Source of the DNA: JAAEUB01 sp964550345
GTDB taxonomy: Bacteria > Pseudomonadota > Alphaproteobacteria > Rhodobacterales > Rhodobacteraceae
Length of the DNA: 54,132 nucleotides
Reading direction: 5' to 3'
Assembly: GCA_964550345.1 (NCBI GenBank)
Contig: CAZJYZ010000018.1
Coordinates: 1 to 54,132, forward strand
The notes under the pieces are model-generated. The model saw only the letters and a list, made by a program, of their open reading frames with translations. It was not told where the DNA came from and ran no database searches. Shown here piece by piece: positions 44,314 through 52,623 of the stretch (positions are counted from its first letter, which is position 1; every line of letters starts with the position of its first letter). The position numbers and the translations under genes are program-made.

Positions 44314-44403
44314 TGTGACCGTCATGCTGTCACATCCCGTGCAATTTAGTGTGAGCAAGCTGTGTAAAGACGTGACTGGTATTTTTGCACGTACAGGTGT
44401 CAC
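44314..44403. promoter_or_regulatory. cluster of TGTGAC/GTCACA half-sites in a divergent promoter region
   Basis: TGTGAC (44314-44319) and GTCACA (44329-44334) face each other across 9 nt. Further half-sites are CGTGAC (44371-44376) and GTCACA (44398-44403). They lie between the P460-type gene and the divergent secreted protein. The spacing is not that of a CRP site. Confidence 0.35.
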
Positions 44404-44423
44404 ATAGAGGGGCGGAGGTTTGC

Positions 44424-44744
44424 ATGCGTCTGATATATTTCTTGTTATTCTGGCTGGTTTTAGCCCTGCCAGTGTCTGCCCAAAGCGGCGAAATCTGCGT
44501 TGTAAACAAGGCAGAGCACCCATTGTTTTTTGCGGCCGAAGCCCATGCGGGCAGGCGTGAAACCGCTATGCTGGCCCCTGGCCAATCTTTGTGCGTGGAG
44601 GGCGGTGTTACAGGCATGGTTTCGGTCTACGAGCATGCGGATGCTATGGAAGGTTGCTCACGGCTGGTTGAAGCGGGTCGCGAAGAGGCCCTGCTGCGCT
44701 ATGTTGATTTTGACCGTTGTTTCTGGAGCTCAAACAGCGGCTAA
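44424..44744 (+). CDS. hypothetical secreted protein
   Basis: A protein of 106 residues with a Sec signal peptide (MRLIYFLLFWLVLALPVSAQ) that I do not recognise. The mature part is about 85 residues with four Cys (GEICVVNK, SLCVEGG, EGCSRL, DRCFW), enough for two disulfides in the periplasm. GGAGG precedes the ATG. It is divergent from the P460-type cytochrome and ends 14 bp before the convergent corrinoid activator gene. Confidence 0.7.
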   Translation: MRLIYFLLFWLVLALPVSAQSGEICVVNKAEHPLFFAAEAHAGRRETAMLAPGQSLCVEGGVTGMVSVYEHADAMEGCSRLVEAGREEALLRYVDFDRCFWSSNSG

Positions 44745-44757
44745 TGCCTGATCCGAC

Positions 44758-46776
44758 TTACCTGCGCCGCCGTTTTCTCCCACCGCCTTCTAAGTTGAAG
44801 CTTACCTGTGGCAGATCCACAATGGAATTCAGGATGGGGAAGGGCTCGACCGCGTTTGGCAGGGCCGAGGCATTGACGAAATGCTCCTGAAACCGGGGTT
44901 CTACCGCAGTTTCGATTTTCTCAATTTCGCGCACATTATTTACGATCGTGGTGCGCGCCGCGCGATTAAGTAAGGCTATGCGCGCCCCGGTGCCAGCAGC
45001 GTTGCCAGCCGAGGTGACCTTCTCCAGGGTACAATCGGGGATCATGCCCAGCACCATGGCGTGTTTGGGGCTGATATGGGCCCCAAAGGCCCCGGCCAAC
45101 ACCACCCGGTCCACCTGATCCACCCCGCGTTTGTCCATCAGGAGCCGCGCGCCCGCATAGAGCGCCGCTTTTGCCATCTGAATGGCGCGAATATCGCCGT
45201 TGGTAACGGAAATCTCCGCCCCTTCCTCACCCTGCCACAGGCGGTAGGCATAGGTGCGTCCGTCCTGATAACATCTTGATGTGCCGGTCTTTTCCGGACC
45301 TCCGATCAGGCCGGAGGCATCCACCAGACCGGCCAGCCGCATCTCGGCGATGACCTCGATAATGCCAGAGCCGCAAATGCCGGTAACGCCGGTTGTGGCA
45401 ATGGCCAGATCAAAGCCGTCTTCATCCGACCACAGGTCGCTACCGATGACCTGAAAACGTGGCTCTTTGCTGATCGGGTCAATCTCAACCCGTTCAATGG
45501 CCCCCGGGGCGGCGCGCTGGCCGTCGCTGATCTGTGCGCCCTCAAAGGCCGGACCGGTGGGCGATGAACAGGCAAGCACGCCATTTTTGTCGCCCAGCAG
45601 GATCTCAGCATTGGTGCCCACATCGATGATCAGCACCAGATCGTCCGATTGCTCCGGCGCCTCCGACAGGGCCACGCCGGCGGCATCCGCGCCGACATGC
45701 CCGGCGATACAGGGCAGGACATAGCTGCGCGCCCCTGGTGCCAGTTCCAGCCCAAGCGCGCTGGCGGGCAGGGACAGCGCATCGGACATTGCCAGCGCAA
45801 AAGGGGCCTGTCCCAACTCATATGGGTCAAGCCCCAAAAACAGATGATGCATGACCGGGTTCATGACGAAAACAGTGTCCAGCACGTCTTCGCGCGCTAT
45901 GTTGGCCTCAGCTGTAATGCTGGTGAAAAGTTGGTTCAGACCTTCGCGCACCACGCGCGTCATCTCATCCGCGCCGCCCTCGTTCATCATGCCGTAGCTC
46001 ACGCGGCTCATCAGGTCTTCGCCAAAGCGGATCTGCGGGTTCATGATACCGTCCGAGGCAATGACCTCTCCGCTGGACAGGTCACATAAATGGGCGGCAA
46101 TGGTGGTGGAACCCAGATCGACGGCAAGGCCAAATAGCGGCCCTTCGTGATACCCCGGCCAGAGCGCCGTAACATGGGTCGTGGTTTCCCCGGGCGCTTG
46201 GTGCAACGCCGCGGTTACTGCCCATTTACCTTTTCGAAGGACCTTCTGCAGGTCGGATAAAAGGTGGAAATCAACAAAAATATCAATATCTTCAGTGGCG
46301 TTCCTCAGGGCTTGGATTAATCTTTCCTGATCCCCCGAAGGCTTGTGCATGTCTGGCTGTTCAACTTCGACATAGACCAGTCGCACCGCCGGGTCCAAGG
46401 TGATTTCGCGCGCTTCCGCACGTTTGCGCACAACCTGCCGGTGCACCTGACTTTCTGATGGTACATCAATGACTACGTCGCCCTGAACCGTCGCCTGACA
46501 GCCCAGACGCCGCCCCTTGGGCAGGCCGCGTTTTTCGTCATAACGCGCCTCAACCGCGTTCCAGTCTGACAGGGCGTCTTGCGCGACGGTGACCCCATGT
46601 TTCGGAAACTCGCCAAAGGCCGGGGTGATCTGGCATTTTGAACAAATGCCGCGACCGCCGCAGACGCTGTCAAGGTCAACCCCCAGCTGGCGCGCGGCAT
46701 CCAGCACCTTCGTACCCACGGCAAAACGGCCGCGTTTACCTGAAGGGGTAAAGATAACCAGTGGATTTTGCGTCAT
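44758..46776 (-). CDS. corrinoid activation protein, 2Fe-2S ferredoxin plus ASKHA ATPase (RACo-like, DUF4445)
   Basis: A 672-residue reductive activator of corrinoid proteins. An N-terminal ferredoxin domain has Cys ligands in SVCGGRGICSKCQ and RRLGCQAT. A linker follows, then the ATPase domain with FGLAVDLGSTTIAAHL, LIIDVGTNAEILLG and VVLAGAFGAHISPKHA. Its role is to return inactive Co(II) corrinoid to Co(I) so that methyl transfer can continue. The C terminus ends GGGRKRRRR, an unusual basic tail. It is the last gene of an operon with a pterin-dependent methyltransferase and a MetF-like protein. GGATG precedes the start at 46776. Confidence 0.9.
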   Translation of the reverse strand: MTQNPLVIFTPSGKRGRFAVGTKVLDAARQLGVDLDSVCGGRGICSKCQITPAFGEFPKHGVTVAQDALSDWNAVEARYDEKRGLPKGRRLGCQATVQGDVVIDVPSESQVHRQVVRKRAEAREITLDPAVRLVYVEVEQPDMHKPSGDQERLIQALRNATEDIDIFVDFHLLSDLQKVLRKGKWAVTAALHQAPGETTTHVTALWPGYHEGPLFGLAVDLGSTTIAAHLCDLSSGEVIASDGIMNPQIRFGEDLMSRVSYGMMNEGGADEMTRVVREGLNQLFTSITAEANIAREDVLDTVFVMNPVMHHLFLGLDPYELGQAPFALAMSDALSLPASALGLELAPGARSYVLPCIAGHVGADAAGVALSEAPEQSDDLVLIIDVGTNAEILLGDKNGVLACSSPTGPAFEGAQISDGQRAAPGAIERVEIDPISKEPRFQVIGSDLWSDEDGFDLAIATTGVTGICGSGIIEVIAEMRLAGLVDASGLIGGPEKTGTSRCYQDGRTYAYRLWQGEEGAEISVTNGDIRAIQMAKAALYAGARLLMDKRGVDQVDRVVLAGAFGAHISPKHAMVLGMIPDCTLEKVTSAGNAAGTGARIALLNRAARTTIVNNVREIEKIETAVEPRFQEHFVNASALPNAVEPFPILNSIVDLPQVSFNLEGGGRKRRRR

Positions 46777-46846
46777 GAATGCATCCTTCCCGGCCCTTTG
46801 TAACCCGCGCGTTGTCAGGGGCAAGACATTCGTCTGAAAGGCTCCT

Positions 46847-47896
46847 CTAGCCGCGTCGCCGCCTGCGGCCGCCACGTCCACCAGCGCCACCCGCCTCACC
46901 AGCGGGTTTGTTGGCGGCAATCCATGCCGCGCCGTGCGGGTCGTTATCCGTCAGCAGGTTAGCTGCGCGAATGGCTTGCATCTCGGAACCCGCCAGTGGT
47001 TTGGTTGACCCCATGCCAAACATGGCGACGAAAGCTTCATCCTCCATACCCTCGGGCAGGATTATGCCAGCTGCTTCCACTAACGCTTTCTTTTCAGCGA
47101 TCTTTTTCTGCGAGATCGGCAATGCGACCGGGTTCATGATGGCGCTTGTCATGCCGGCCCCCATGGCCATGGGCAGAAAGGCATTGTTGATGCCGTGCCG
47201 GTTGGGCAGGCCAAAGGAAATGTTAGACGCACCACAGGTCGTGTTGACGCCCAGCTCCTCGCGCAGGCGTCGCACAAGGGCGAAAACCTGTTGCCCCGCC
47301 GTGGCCATGGCGCCGATGGGCATGACCAGCGGGTCAACCACAATGTCATGGGCCGGGATGCCGAAATCCGCTGCACGTTCGACAATGCGTTTGGCTACGG
47401 CAAAGCGCACATCCGGGTCTTCGCTGATGCCGGTATCGTCGTTTGAGATCGCAACCACGGGCACATCATACTTTTTGACCAGCGGCAGGATCGCCTCAAG
47501 GCGTTCTTCCTCGCCGGTAACCGAGTTCAGGAGCGGGCGGCCATTTGCGGCCTCAAGCCCGGCCTCCAACGCGCCGGGAACCGAACTGTCGATACATAAA
47601 GGAACATCTACAAGCCCCTGAACAAGCTCAACAATATTGCGCATCAAAGGCGGCTCGGTTTCGTTCGGGTTGGGATTGGAATTGTAGACAACCCCAGCGT
47701 TGATATCGAGGATATTTGCCCCGGCTGCGACCTGCGCAATGGCATCGCGTTCAACGGTGGAATAATCCCCGGCTTCAAGCTCGGCCGCCAACAATTTGCG
47801 GCCGGTTGGATTGATGCGTTCACCAATTACGCAAAAGGGTTCGTCAAAACCGATGACAACGGTTTTGGTAGCTGAGGAAACGATTGTACGGGTCAT
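46847..47896 (-). CDS. methyltetrahydrofolate:corrinoid methyltransferase (pterin-binding family)
   Basis: A 349-residue TIM-barrel enzyme of the dihydropteroate-synthase-like family that moves methyl groups between corrinoid protein and tetrahydrofolate. It shows VIGERINPTGRK, GANILDINAGV, LCIDSS, LLNSVTGEEERLEAILPLV and NTTCGASNISFGLPNR. It resembles MtgA-type enzymes of glycine betaine demethylation. The tail, GGAGGRGGRRRRRG, is Gly/Arg-rich like that of the next protein. Its start overlaps the MetF-like gene (ATGA). Methionine synthase domains of this fold are an alternative, but the operon argues for C1 catabolism. Confidence 0.88.
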   Translation of the reverse strand: MTRTIVSSATKTVVIGFDEPFCVIGERINPTGRKLLAAELEAGDYSTVERDAIAQVAAGANILDINAGVVYNSNPNPNETEPPLMRNIVELVQGLVDVPLCIDSSVPGALEAGLEAANGRPLLNSVTGEEERLEAILPLVKKYDVPVVAISNDDTGISEDPDVRFAVAKRIVERAADFGIPAHDIVVDPLVMPIGAMATAGQQVFALVRRLREELGVNTTCGASNISFGLPNRHGINNAFLPMAMGAGMTSAIMNPVALPISQKKIAEKKALVEAAGIILPEGMEDEAFVAMFGMGSTKPLAGSEMQAIRAANLLTDNDPHGAAWIAANKPAGEAGGAGGRGGRRRRRG

Positions 47897-48834
47897 GTCA
47901 GGTCCTTCGGGGCATCTGCCGGGGTCGCCGAAGCGCCGCCGTGCTGGATAGCCCAATTTGCGTTAGTTTTGATGCCGCCAAGGGGAAAGAAATGGACCTG
48001 AGCGATGTTGAATTCAGGGTTTGCAGCCTTGTGCGCTGCAAGCTCGGCGATCACGTCGGTCGGCTCATAAGGAAGCAGCAGTTTGGTTACGTCCATGGCG
48101 CGTTTTTGCAGGACTTTCAGCGAGGGTCCCACGCCGCAGGCAATGGCGAAACGGATCAGGGTCTGCAGCTTGGCAGGCCCGGCAATGCCGATGTGAATGG
48201 GAATATCAATGCCCGCATCGCGCAAGCTGTCAGCCCATTTGATGATCGGCTTTGCCTCAAAGGCAAACTGAGTGGCAATGGCCATTTTGGCGTCAGTTGT
48301 CTCGGAAAACTTCTGTTTCCAGCGCAGCGCTTCGTCCACATTGTGGGTGCTTCCATCCGGGTCGATGTCACGGTTACCCTCAGGGTGACCCGCAACATGC
48401 AAATGGGTAAAGCCCGCCTTGTCAAACAGCCCGGTTTCCAAAAGCTGCATCGAGGAATGAAAGTCCCCGGCGATAGAGGAAATGCCCCCAGCAAGCAGCA
48501 GCGCCTGGTGCACATCCGCCTCGCCCTGATAGCGCGCGATCCAGTCCGCCAGCATCGCCTTGTCGCTGATGATACGGGCCGGGAAATGCGGCATGACCTT
48601 GTAGCCGTCTTCGTTCAACCGGCGTGCCGTGGCGACCATTTCGTCGATCGGGGTGCCTTCGATATGGGCGATGTAGACGCGGGTGCTTTCCGGCAGGATG
48701 GCGCGGAAATTGTCGACCTTTTCTGCCGTGCGCGGCATCACTTCAATCGAGTAATTCTGTAAAAACGCCTCAACCTCGACATTGCTGCCCGAGGGGGTCG
48801 CCTGCTCGCGGCGTTTGAAGTTTAACAGCGCCAT
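47893..48834 (-). CDS. methylenetetrahydrofolate reductase-like protein
   Basis: A 313-residue member of the MetF superfamily. SIEVMPRTAEKVDNF carries the Glu equivalent to the active-site Glu of MetF, and ALLLAGGISSI and THLHVAGHPEGNRD match folate- and FAD-contact regions. It is divergent from housekeeping MetF, and in this operon it probably runs in the oxidative direction, turning methyl-THF from the upstream demethylation into methylene-THF. GGGAGG sets the start at 48834. It is coupled to the methyltransferase gene by a 4-bp overlap. Confidence 0.85.
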   Translation of the reverse strand: MALLNFKRREQATPSGSNVEVEAFLQNYSIEVMPRTAEKVDNFRAILPESTRVYIAHIEGTPIDEMVATARRLNEDGYKVMPHFPARIISDKAMLADWIARYQGEADVHQALLLAGGISSIAGDFHSSMQLLETGLFDKAGFTHLHVAGHPEGNRDIDPDGSTHNVDEALRWKQKFSETTDAKMAIATQFAFEAKPIIKWADSLRDAGIDIPIHIGIAGPAKLQTLIRFAIACGVGPSLKVLQKRAMDVTKLLLPYEPTDVIAELAAHKAANPEFNIAQVHFFPLGGIKTNANWAIQHGGASATPADAPKDLT

Positions 48835-48860
48835 GGCTGCCTCCCATATTCTGTTTGGGC

Positions 48861-49157
48861 TCAGGCCCATCCGTCGTTGTCAATCAACGCCTTAAGGCGC
48901 GTTTGGTCGTAATCTGCGTCCAGTCGTGCTGCTTCCGCCGCAGCAATCTGGTCTTGTTCACCGTCCACCGGATAGGGGGCTGCTTTGCGCCATTCGGCCA
49001 GGTAAGCATCGGTGTCAGCTGCCCCAACCTTCATCGCCGCCCGGTCAATCGCCTGCTCAAAGCGTTCGGGCAGGGGCGCCTTTGCCCCGCGCCGACCTTT
49101 GCCGACAATTACCTGCGCCGGAATATCGCGCCAGTAAACTATGGTCACATCGGGCAT
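48861..49157 (-). CDS. virulence-factor-domain small protein (C1 operon)
   Basis: A 98-residue protein of the family named virulence factor in Pfam, seen often in corrinoid C1 operons of Rhodobacterales. The sequence starts PDVTIVYWRDIPAQVIVGKG, and the rest is helical and charged (FEQAIDRAAMKVGAADTDAYLAEW). The family name is historical and says nothing about function here. AAGGAGAA precedes the ATG at 49157. It is the first gene of the operon, 26 bp before the MetF-like gene. Confidence 0.8.
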   Translation of the reverse strand: MPDVTIVYWRDIPAQVIVGKGRRGAKAPLPERFEQAIDRAAMKVGAADTDAYLAEWRKAAPYPVDGEQDQIAAAEAARLDADYDQTRLKALIDNDGWA

Positions 49158-49218
49158 GGACGATTCTCCTTCCAACTTCGCTTCTACGCTTGTGCAGGTA
49201 CGCTTACGGGCTGAATTT

Positions 49219-49243
49219 CGACATTATGCGGGTTTCCTGCGAC
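49219..49243. promoter_or_regulatory. CGAC direct repeat upstream of the C1 operon
   Basis: TTTCGACATT and TGCGACTTC place two CGAC elements 21 bp apart, two helical turns, about 60-85 bp upstream of the first C1 gene. Two direct half-sites suit an AraC-type activator such as GbdR, but no consensus was confirmed. Confidence 0.3.
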
Positions 49244-49273
49244 TTCGGGGCCAGAATTAATGGCAGTTTGTCC

Positions 49274-49310
49274 TGTTGAAAATGGATTTGCCGATGAAAT
49301 TTTCTCAACA
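49274..49310. other. long imperfect inverted repeat upstream of ppx/gppA
   Basis: TGTTGAAAAT and ATTTTCTCAACA pair with a 2-nt bulge around a 15-nt loop. It lies midway between the C1 operon and the divergent ppx/gppA gene. It may be an operator or an RNA structure. Confidence 0.3.
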
Positions 49311-49390
49311 TCATGATGATTGTGTTCGTAGGCTTGTTTTGAGAAGGGTTCGCGACTACCTTAAAGACAACTTGAAATGGAGGGCGCAAA

Positions 49391-50503
49391 ATGGCGTCCA
49401 GGCGTCCCGATGGTGCGGGCGCGTTCCCTAAATCGGTTGAGCCACCCGCGCCTGACCAGAATGAACCAGGCCGCCTTTATGCGGCGCTGGACCTCGGTAC
49501 GAACTCGTGCCGCATGCTGATCGCCCAACCGAAGGGCGACCAGTTTCACGTTGTGGACAGCTTTTCCAAGACCGTGCAGCTGGGGCAGGGGCTGGAAGGC
49601 TCGGGCAAGCTCAACCGAAACTCGATTACCCGAACCATTCAGGCGCTGAAAATCTGCAAACACAAGCTGGTCAACCACCGTGTCAGCAATATGCGACTTG
49701 TCGCTACCGAGGCTTGCCGGCGTGCCAGTAACGGGCGCGAGTTTATGGGGCGTATTCGTCGTGAAACCGGGCTTAACCTCGAGATTATCAAGCCCGAGGA
49801 AGAGGCCCGTCTGGCGGTGATCTCTTGCGCGCCACTGGTATCCCCCAAGACAGAACAATTGTTGGTGGTCGATATTGGTGGCGGCTCTACCGAGCTGGTC
49901 TGGATCGACCTGTCAGTAGTCCCCATGGCCGAGCGTGGTCGCGCCATCATGCAGCTGACACAAAAGTTCAACGGTGGGTCAGACGGCGACAATGCCGCGA
50001 AAGTGGTCGACTGGATATCGGTGCCGCTTGGGGTTGCCACCCTGCGTGATCAATTCAGTGATGTCGATGACGATGCCGGACGTTTCGCTCTGATGTCGTG
50101 CTATTTTGAAGAACAGCTTAGCGAATTTCTACCTTATCAGCGCGACCATGTGCGTGATGGTTTTCAAATTGTCGGTACATCAGGCACAGTGACGACAGTT
50201 GCAGCAACCCATCTGGGATTGCGCCGGTACGACCGCAACAAGGTGGACGGGTTGCGCATGACTTCGGACCAGATCGACGCCGTGGTGCGCGGCTATCTGG
50301 CGGCAGGACCGGACGGGCGGCGGGCAGACCCACGCATTGGTCGGGACCGTCAGGCGCTGATCATGTCAGGCTCGGCGATCTTGCAGGCTTTGCTCAGGGT
50401 CTGGCCGACAGATCAGCTCAGTGTTGCTGACAGGGGCCTGCGCGAAGGATTGTTATATGCGCAGATGTCGCGCGACGGGGTTTTGGATGAGGGGCAATTT
50501 TGA
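49391..50503 (+). CDS. exopolyphosphatase / pppGpp phosphatase family protein
   Basis: A 370-residue ASKHA-fold phosphatase of the Ppx/GppA family. It has RLYAALDLGTNSCRMLIAQP, LVVDIGGGSTELVWIDL and VGTSGTVTTVAATHLGL. It is shorter than E. coli Ppx because the C-terminal HD-like region is missing, as usual in alphaproteobacteria. Whether polyphosphate or (p)ppGpp is the substrate cannot be told. GGAGGG precedes the ATG. It overlaps the rlmE start (TGATG), a conserved pairing. Confidence 0.92.
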   Translation: MASRRPDGAGAFPKSVEPPAPDQNEPGRLYAALDLGTNSCRMLIAQPKGDQFHVVDSFSKTVQLGQGLEGSGKLNRNSITRTIQALKICKHKLVNHRVSNMRLVATEACRRASNGREFMGRIRRETGLNLEIIKPEEEARLAVISCAPLVSPKTEQLLVVDIGGGSTELVWIDLSVVPMAERGRAIMQLTQKFNGGSDGDNAAKVVDWISVPLGVATLRDQFSDVDDDAGRFALMSCYFEEQLSEFLPYQRDHVRDGFQIVGTSGTVTTVAATHLGLRRYDRNKVDGLRMTSDQIDAVVRGYLAAGPDGRRADPRIGRDRQALIMSGSAILQALLRVWPTDQLSVADRGLREGLLYAQMSRDGVLDEGQF

Positions 50504-51225
50504 TGGCGAAGAAACCCGGTAAAAGGGCAGGGGCGACCTCGGGCCGCGGACAGCGTGACCTCAAGGTCAAGGTCAAGTCGGCGCGCGGGCGCAAGCTCAG
50601 CTCGACCCGCTGGCTGGAACGTCAGTTGAATGACCCCTATGTCAAACGGGCCCGCGAAGAGGGCATGCGCGGCCGTGCTGCCTATAAGATACTGGAACTG
50701 GATGATAAATACCGTTTCTTGGTACCCGGCGCTCGGGTGGTTGACCTGGGCTCGGCCCCCGGTGGTTGGGCGCAAGTTGCAGCCGAGCGCGTCAATGCGT
50801 TGGGGGAAAAGCCCGGTAAAAAGGTTGGCCGCGTGCTGGGCATAGACATTCAGGAGGTTGAACCGGTGCCCGGCGCTGAAATCCACGTGCTGGATTTCCT
50901 TGACGAAGGGGCTGACGACAAGATCAAGGATTGGCTGGGCGGCAATGCGGATGTGGTCATGTCGGATATGGCGGCGGCGTCCTGTGGGCACAAACAGACC
51001 GATCATATGCGCATCATGGCCCTGTGCGAGGCCGCGGCCTATCTGGCTTTTGATGTGTTGGAAGAGGGCGGGACCTTTGTTGCCAAAGTGCTGGCCGGCG
51101 GGGCCGAGGGCGATCTGCAAAAGCTCTTGAAACAGAAATTCACCAAAGTAATGAATGTAAAACCTGGCGCCTCACGGGCCGATTCCAGCGAAAAGTTTGT
51201 GGTTGCAACGGGGTTTCGGGGATAG
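50503..51225 (+). CDS. rlmE: 23S rRNA (uridine-2'-O-)-methyltransferase RlmE
   Basis: SAM-dependent enzyme that methylates the 2'-OH of U2552 in 23S rRNA. The 240-residue protein has a basic N terminus with the RNA-binding Lys (YVKRAREEGMRGRAAYKILELDDKY), the SAM loop VVDLGSAPGGWAQVA, catalytic Asp in VVMSDMAA and Lys in GTFVAKVLAGG. The ATG at 50503 overlaps the ppx/gppA stop. Confidence 0.95.
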   Translation: MAKKPGKRAGATSGRGQRDLKVKVKSARGRKLSSTRWLERQLNDPYVKRAREEGMRGRAAYKILELDDKYRFLVPGARVVDLGSAPGGWAQVAAERVNALGEKPGKKVGRVLGIDIQEVEPVPGAEIHVLDFLDEGADDKIKDWLGGNADVVMSDMAAASCGHKQTDHMRIMALCEAAAYLAFDVLEEGGTFVAKVLAGGAEGDLQKLLKQKFTKVMNVKPGASRADSSEKFVVATGFRG

Positions 51226-51248
51226 GGCGGTTCCTAGCCGGTAACGTC

Positions 51249-52391
51249 CTAAAGCGCATCCTCCATGTCCGCCAGCCGATTGGCGCAGCGGATCATGTCA
51301 TCCACCAGCGTGCATTCGGTAAATCCCAGCCGCCGACGGTTTGAGATATCAACCCGGTCCGTCACCGCTGAGTGTTCACCAGCCCCGCCGCGTGCCTGAC
51401 AATGCAGGTCGCGCGCGATCTGGTCGATGCCTTCGATCCCCAGTTTGTCAGTTAGTTTCGGAATGCGCATATGCACGCTGGCGCGCATGGCCGTGCCAAG
51501 GTTTGACGGGCAAACGGTTATAATCCCCAGCACTTTGTCCGCAAGGAAAACCGGGCTGTTGCCGTTCAGCGCGTGGATGCCGGTCTCGACCGCCGCGATA
51601 CCGCGTGAGAGGCGTGCGAACACGCCGGCAATATCACCGCCCTCTTGCATCGAGATGATGCGCAGTTGGTCGCCTTCGTTGACCCACATGCTAAATTCGC
51701 GGTTTTCGCTCAGGAATACGCCACGCCCTGCCGGCCAGTGCCGGTGATGGCCCGATGCAGCTTGAAACCGGTCGCGGCCTTTGAATAACAGGCGGTCGTC
51801 GATCAGTTTTTGCAGCTGTTTCGGCTTCATATCGGCGTGCTTTAACAATGTGCCTTTCAGGTCCCCCTCAAACCCCTGCACGACCTGCTCAATCAGGTTC
51901 AGGATTTCCAACCGGCTTTCTTTGCTCCCGCCGGTATTCAGGGGGAAGCCTTCAAGGTTGCGCGCCACGCGAATACGGGTCGAGATGACTTTGGCCCGGG
52001 TGCTGTCGCTGACTTCCTGTGTGATATGCGTCGGGTCAAGATCGGTGGCATGCTGACCCGTGGAAAGGTCATATCCCTTGTGGTAACCTTCAATAACTGG
52101 GTGGAATAGTTCCTTGAAATCAAAGTACGATTCCCGATCCCCTGCATGACAGCCAACGGATGAATCCGGGTTTATGACGCCGGTATTGATGGCGCGGGCA
52201 ATGGACCACCCGGCGGTGGCAGTCCGGTGATCCTTCAAGCCTTCGAAAACTTCACGGCTCATGGCCTGCGCCATCAGCGAGGCTGATCCAGCTCGTTTGC
52301 GCTGGTCAATCTTTTCGGGCCACTGGTTTTTTGCCAGGTCAGTATCAAGGATAAAATCGACTTCGGGATCCGGAGTGGTGGCTGTGGTCAT
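51249..52391 (-). CDS. ATP:guanido phosphotransferase (phosphagen kinase, arginine kinase-like)
   Basis: A full-length phosphagen kinase of 380 residues, reversibly moving phosphate between ATP and a guanidino compound. Both domains are present, unlike bacterial McsB. Visible are the substrate loop (GVINPDSSVGCHAGDRESY, about 71-89), phosphate-binding Args in ISTRIRVAR (139, 141), LRIISMQ (244) and RASVH (303), the active-site CPSNLGT with Cys294, and ARGGAGEH with Arg334 and Glu339. The GEH glutamate and long loop favour arginine kinase over creatine kinase. The second Glu of the usual NEED motif is Gly240 (NEGD). AAAGGAAAC sets the start at 52391. Such genes are rare in bacteria, and horizontal transfer is possible. 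Confidence 0.95.
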   Translation of the reverse strand: MTTATTPDPEVDFILDTDLAKNQWPEKIDQRKRAGSASLMAQAMSREVFEGLKDHRTATAGWSIARAINTGVINPDSSVGCHAGDRESYFDFKELFHPVIEGYHKGYDLSTGQHATDLDPTHITQEVSDSTRAKVISTRIRVARNLEGFPLNTGGSKESRLEILNLIEQVVQGFEGDLKGTLLKHADMKPKQLQKLIDDRLLFKGRDRFQAASGHHRHWPAGRGVFLSENREFSMWVNEGDQLRIISMQEGGDIAGVFARLSRGIAAVETGIHALNGNSPVFLADKVLGIITVCPSNLGTAMRASVHMRIPKLTDKLGIEGIDQIARDLHCQARGGAGEHSAVTDRVDISNRRRLGFTECTLVDDMIRCANRLADMEDAL

Positions 52392-52572
52392 CGTCAGGTT
52401 TCCTTTGCGTGCCGGCAAACGTCGAACAGGTATATTTGGCTTCTTGCCATCATACACATTGTTTTGCTGCATTCGAGCGGTAGCTGGCTTTTTCAGGCTG
52501 ACATTTGCAAGCACGGAACTTTGCGGTTTACAGCTATATAGGGAAGCGCTGCGACACGTATCCGCGTCTGGT

Positions 52573-52588
52573 AATCACAATTGTGATT
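52573..52588. promoter_or_regulatory. 16-bp perfect palindrome upstream of the phosphagen kinase
   Basis: AATCACAATTGTGATT is a perfect palindrome 182 bp before the kinase start, in the 232-bp gap between it and the upstream sensor kinase remnant. On the minus strand a CTATATAG sequence, a possible -10 element, follows about 30 bp further on. It is a good operator candidate, regulator unknown. Confidence 0.5.
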
Positions 52589-52623
52589 CTGATTAGCAGC
52601 CGTTTTGGTGACGGCGCATTGAC

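Noticed and set aside
44314..44334. CRP site TGTGA...TCACA
   Set aside because: The spacing between half-sites is 11 nt, not the 6 of CRP; kept only as unassigned half-sites.
48861..49157. Virulence determinant
   Set aside because: The family name is historical; the gene belongs to a C1 metabolism operon.
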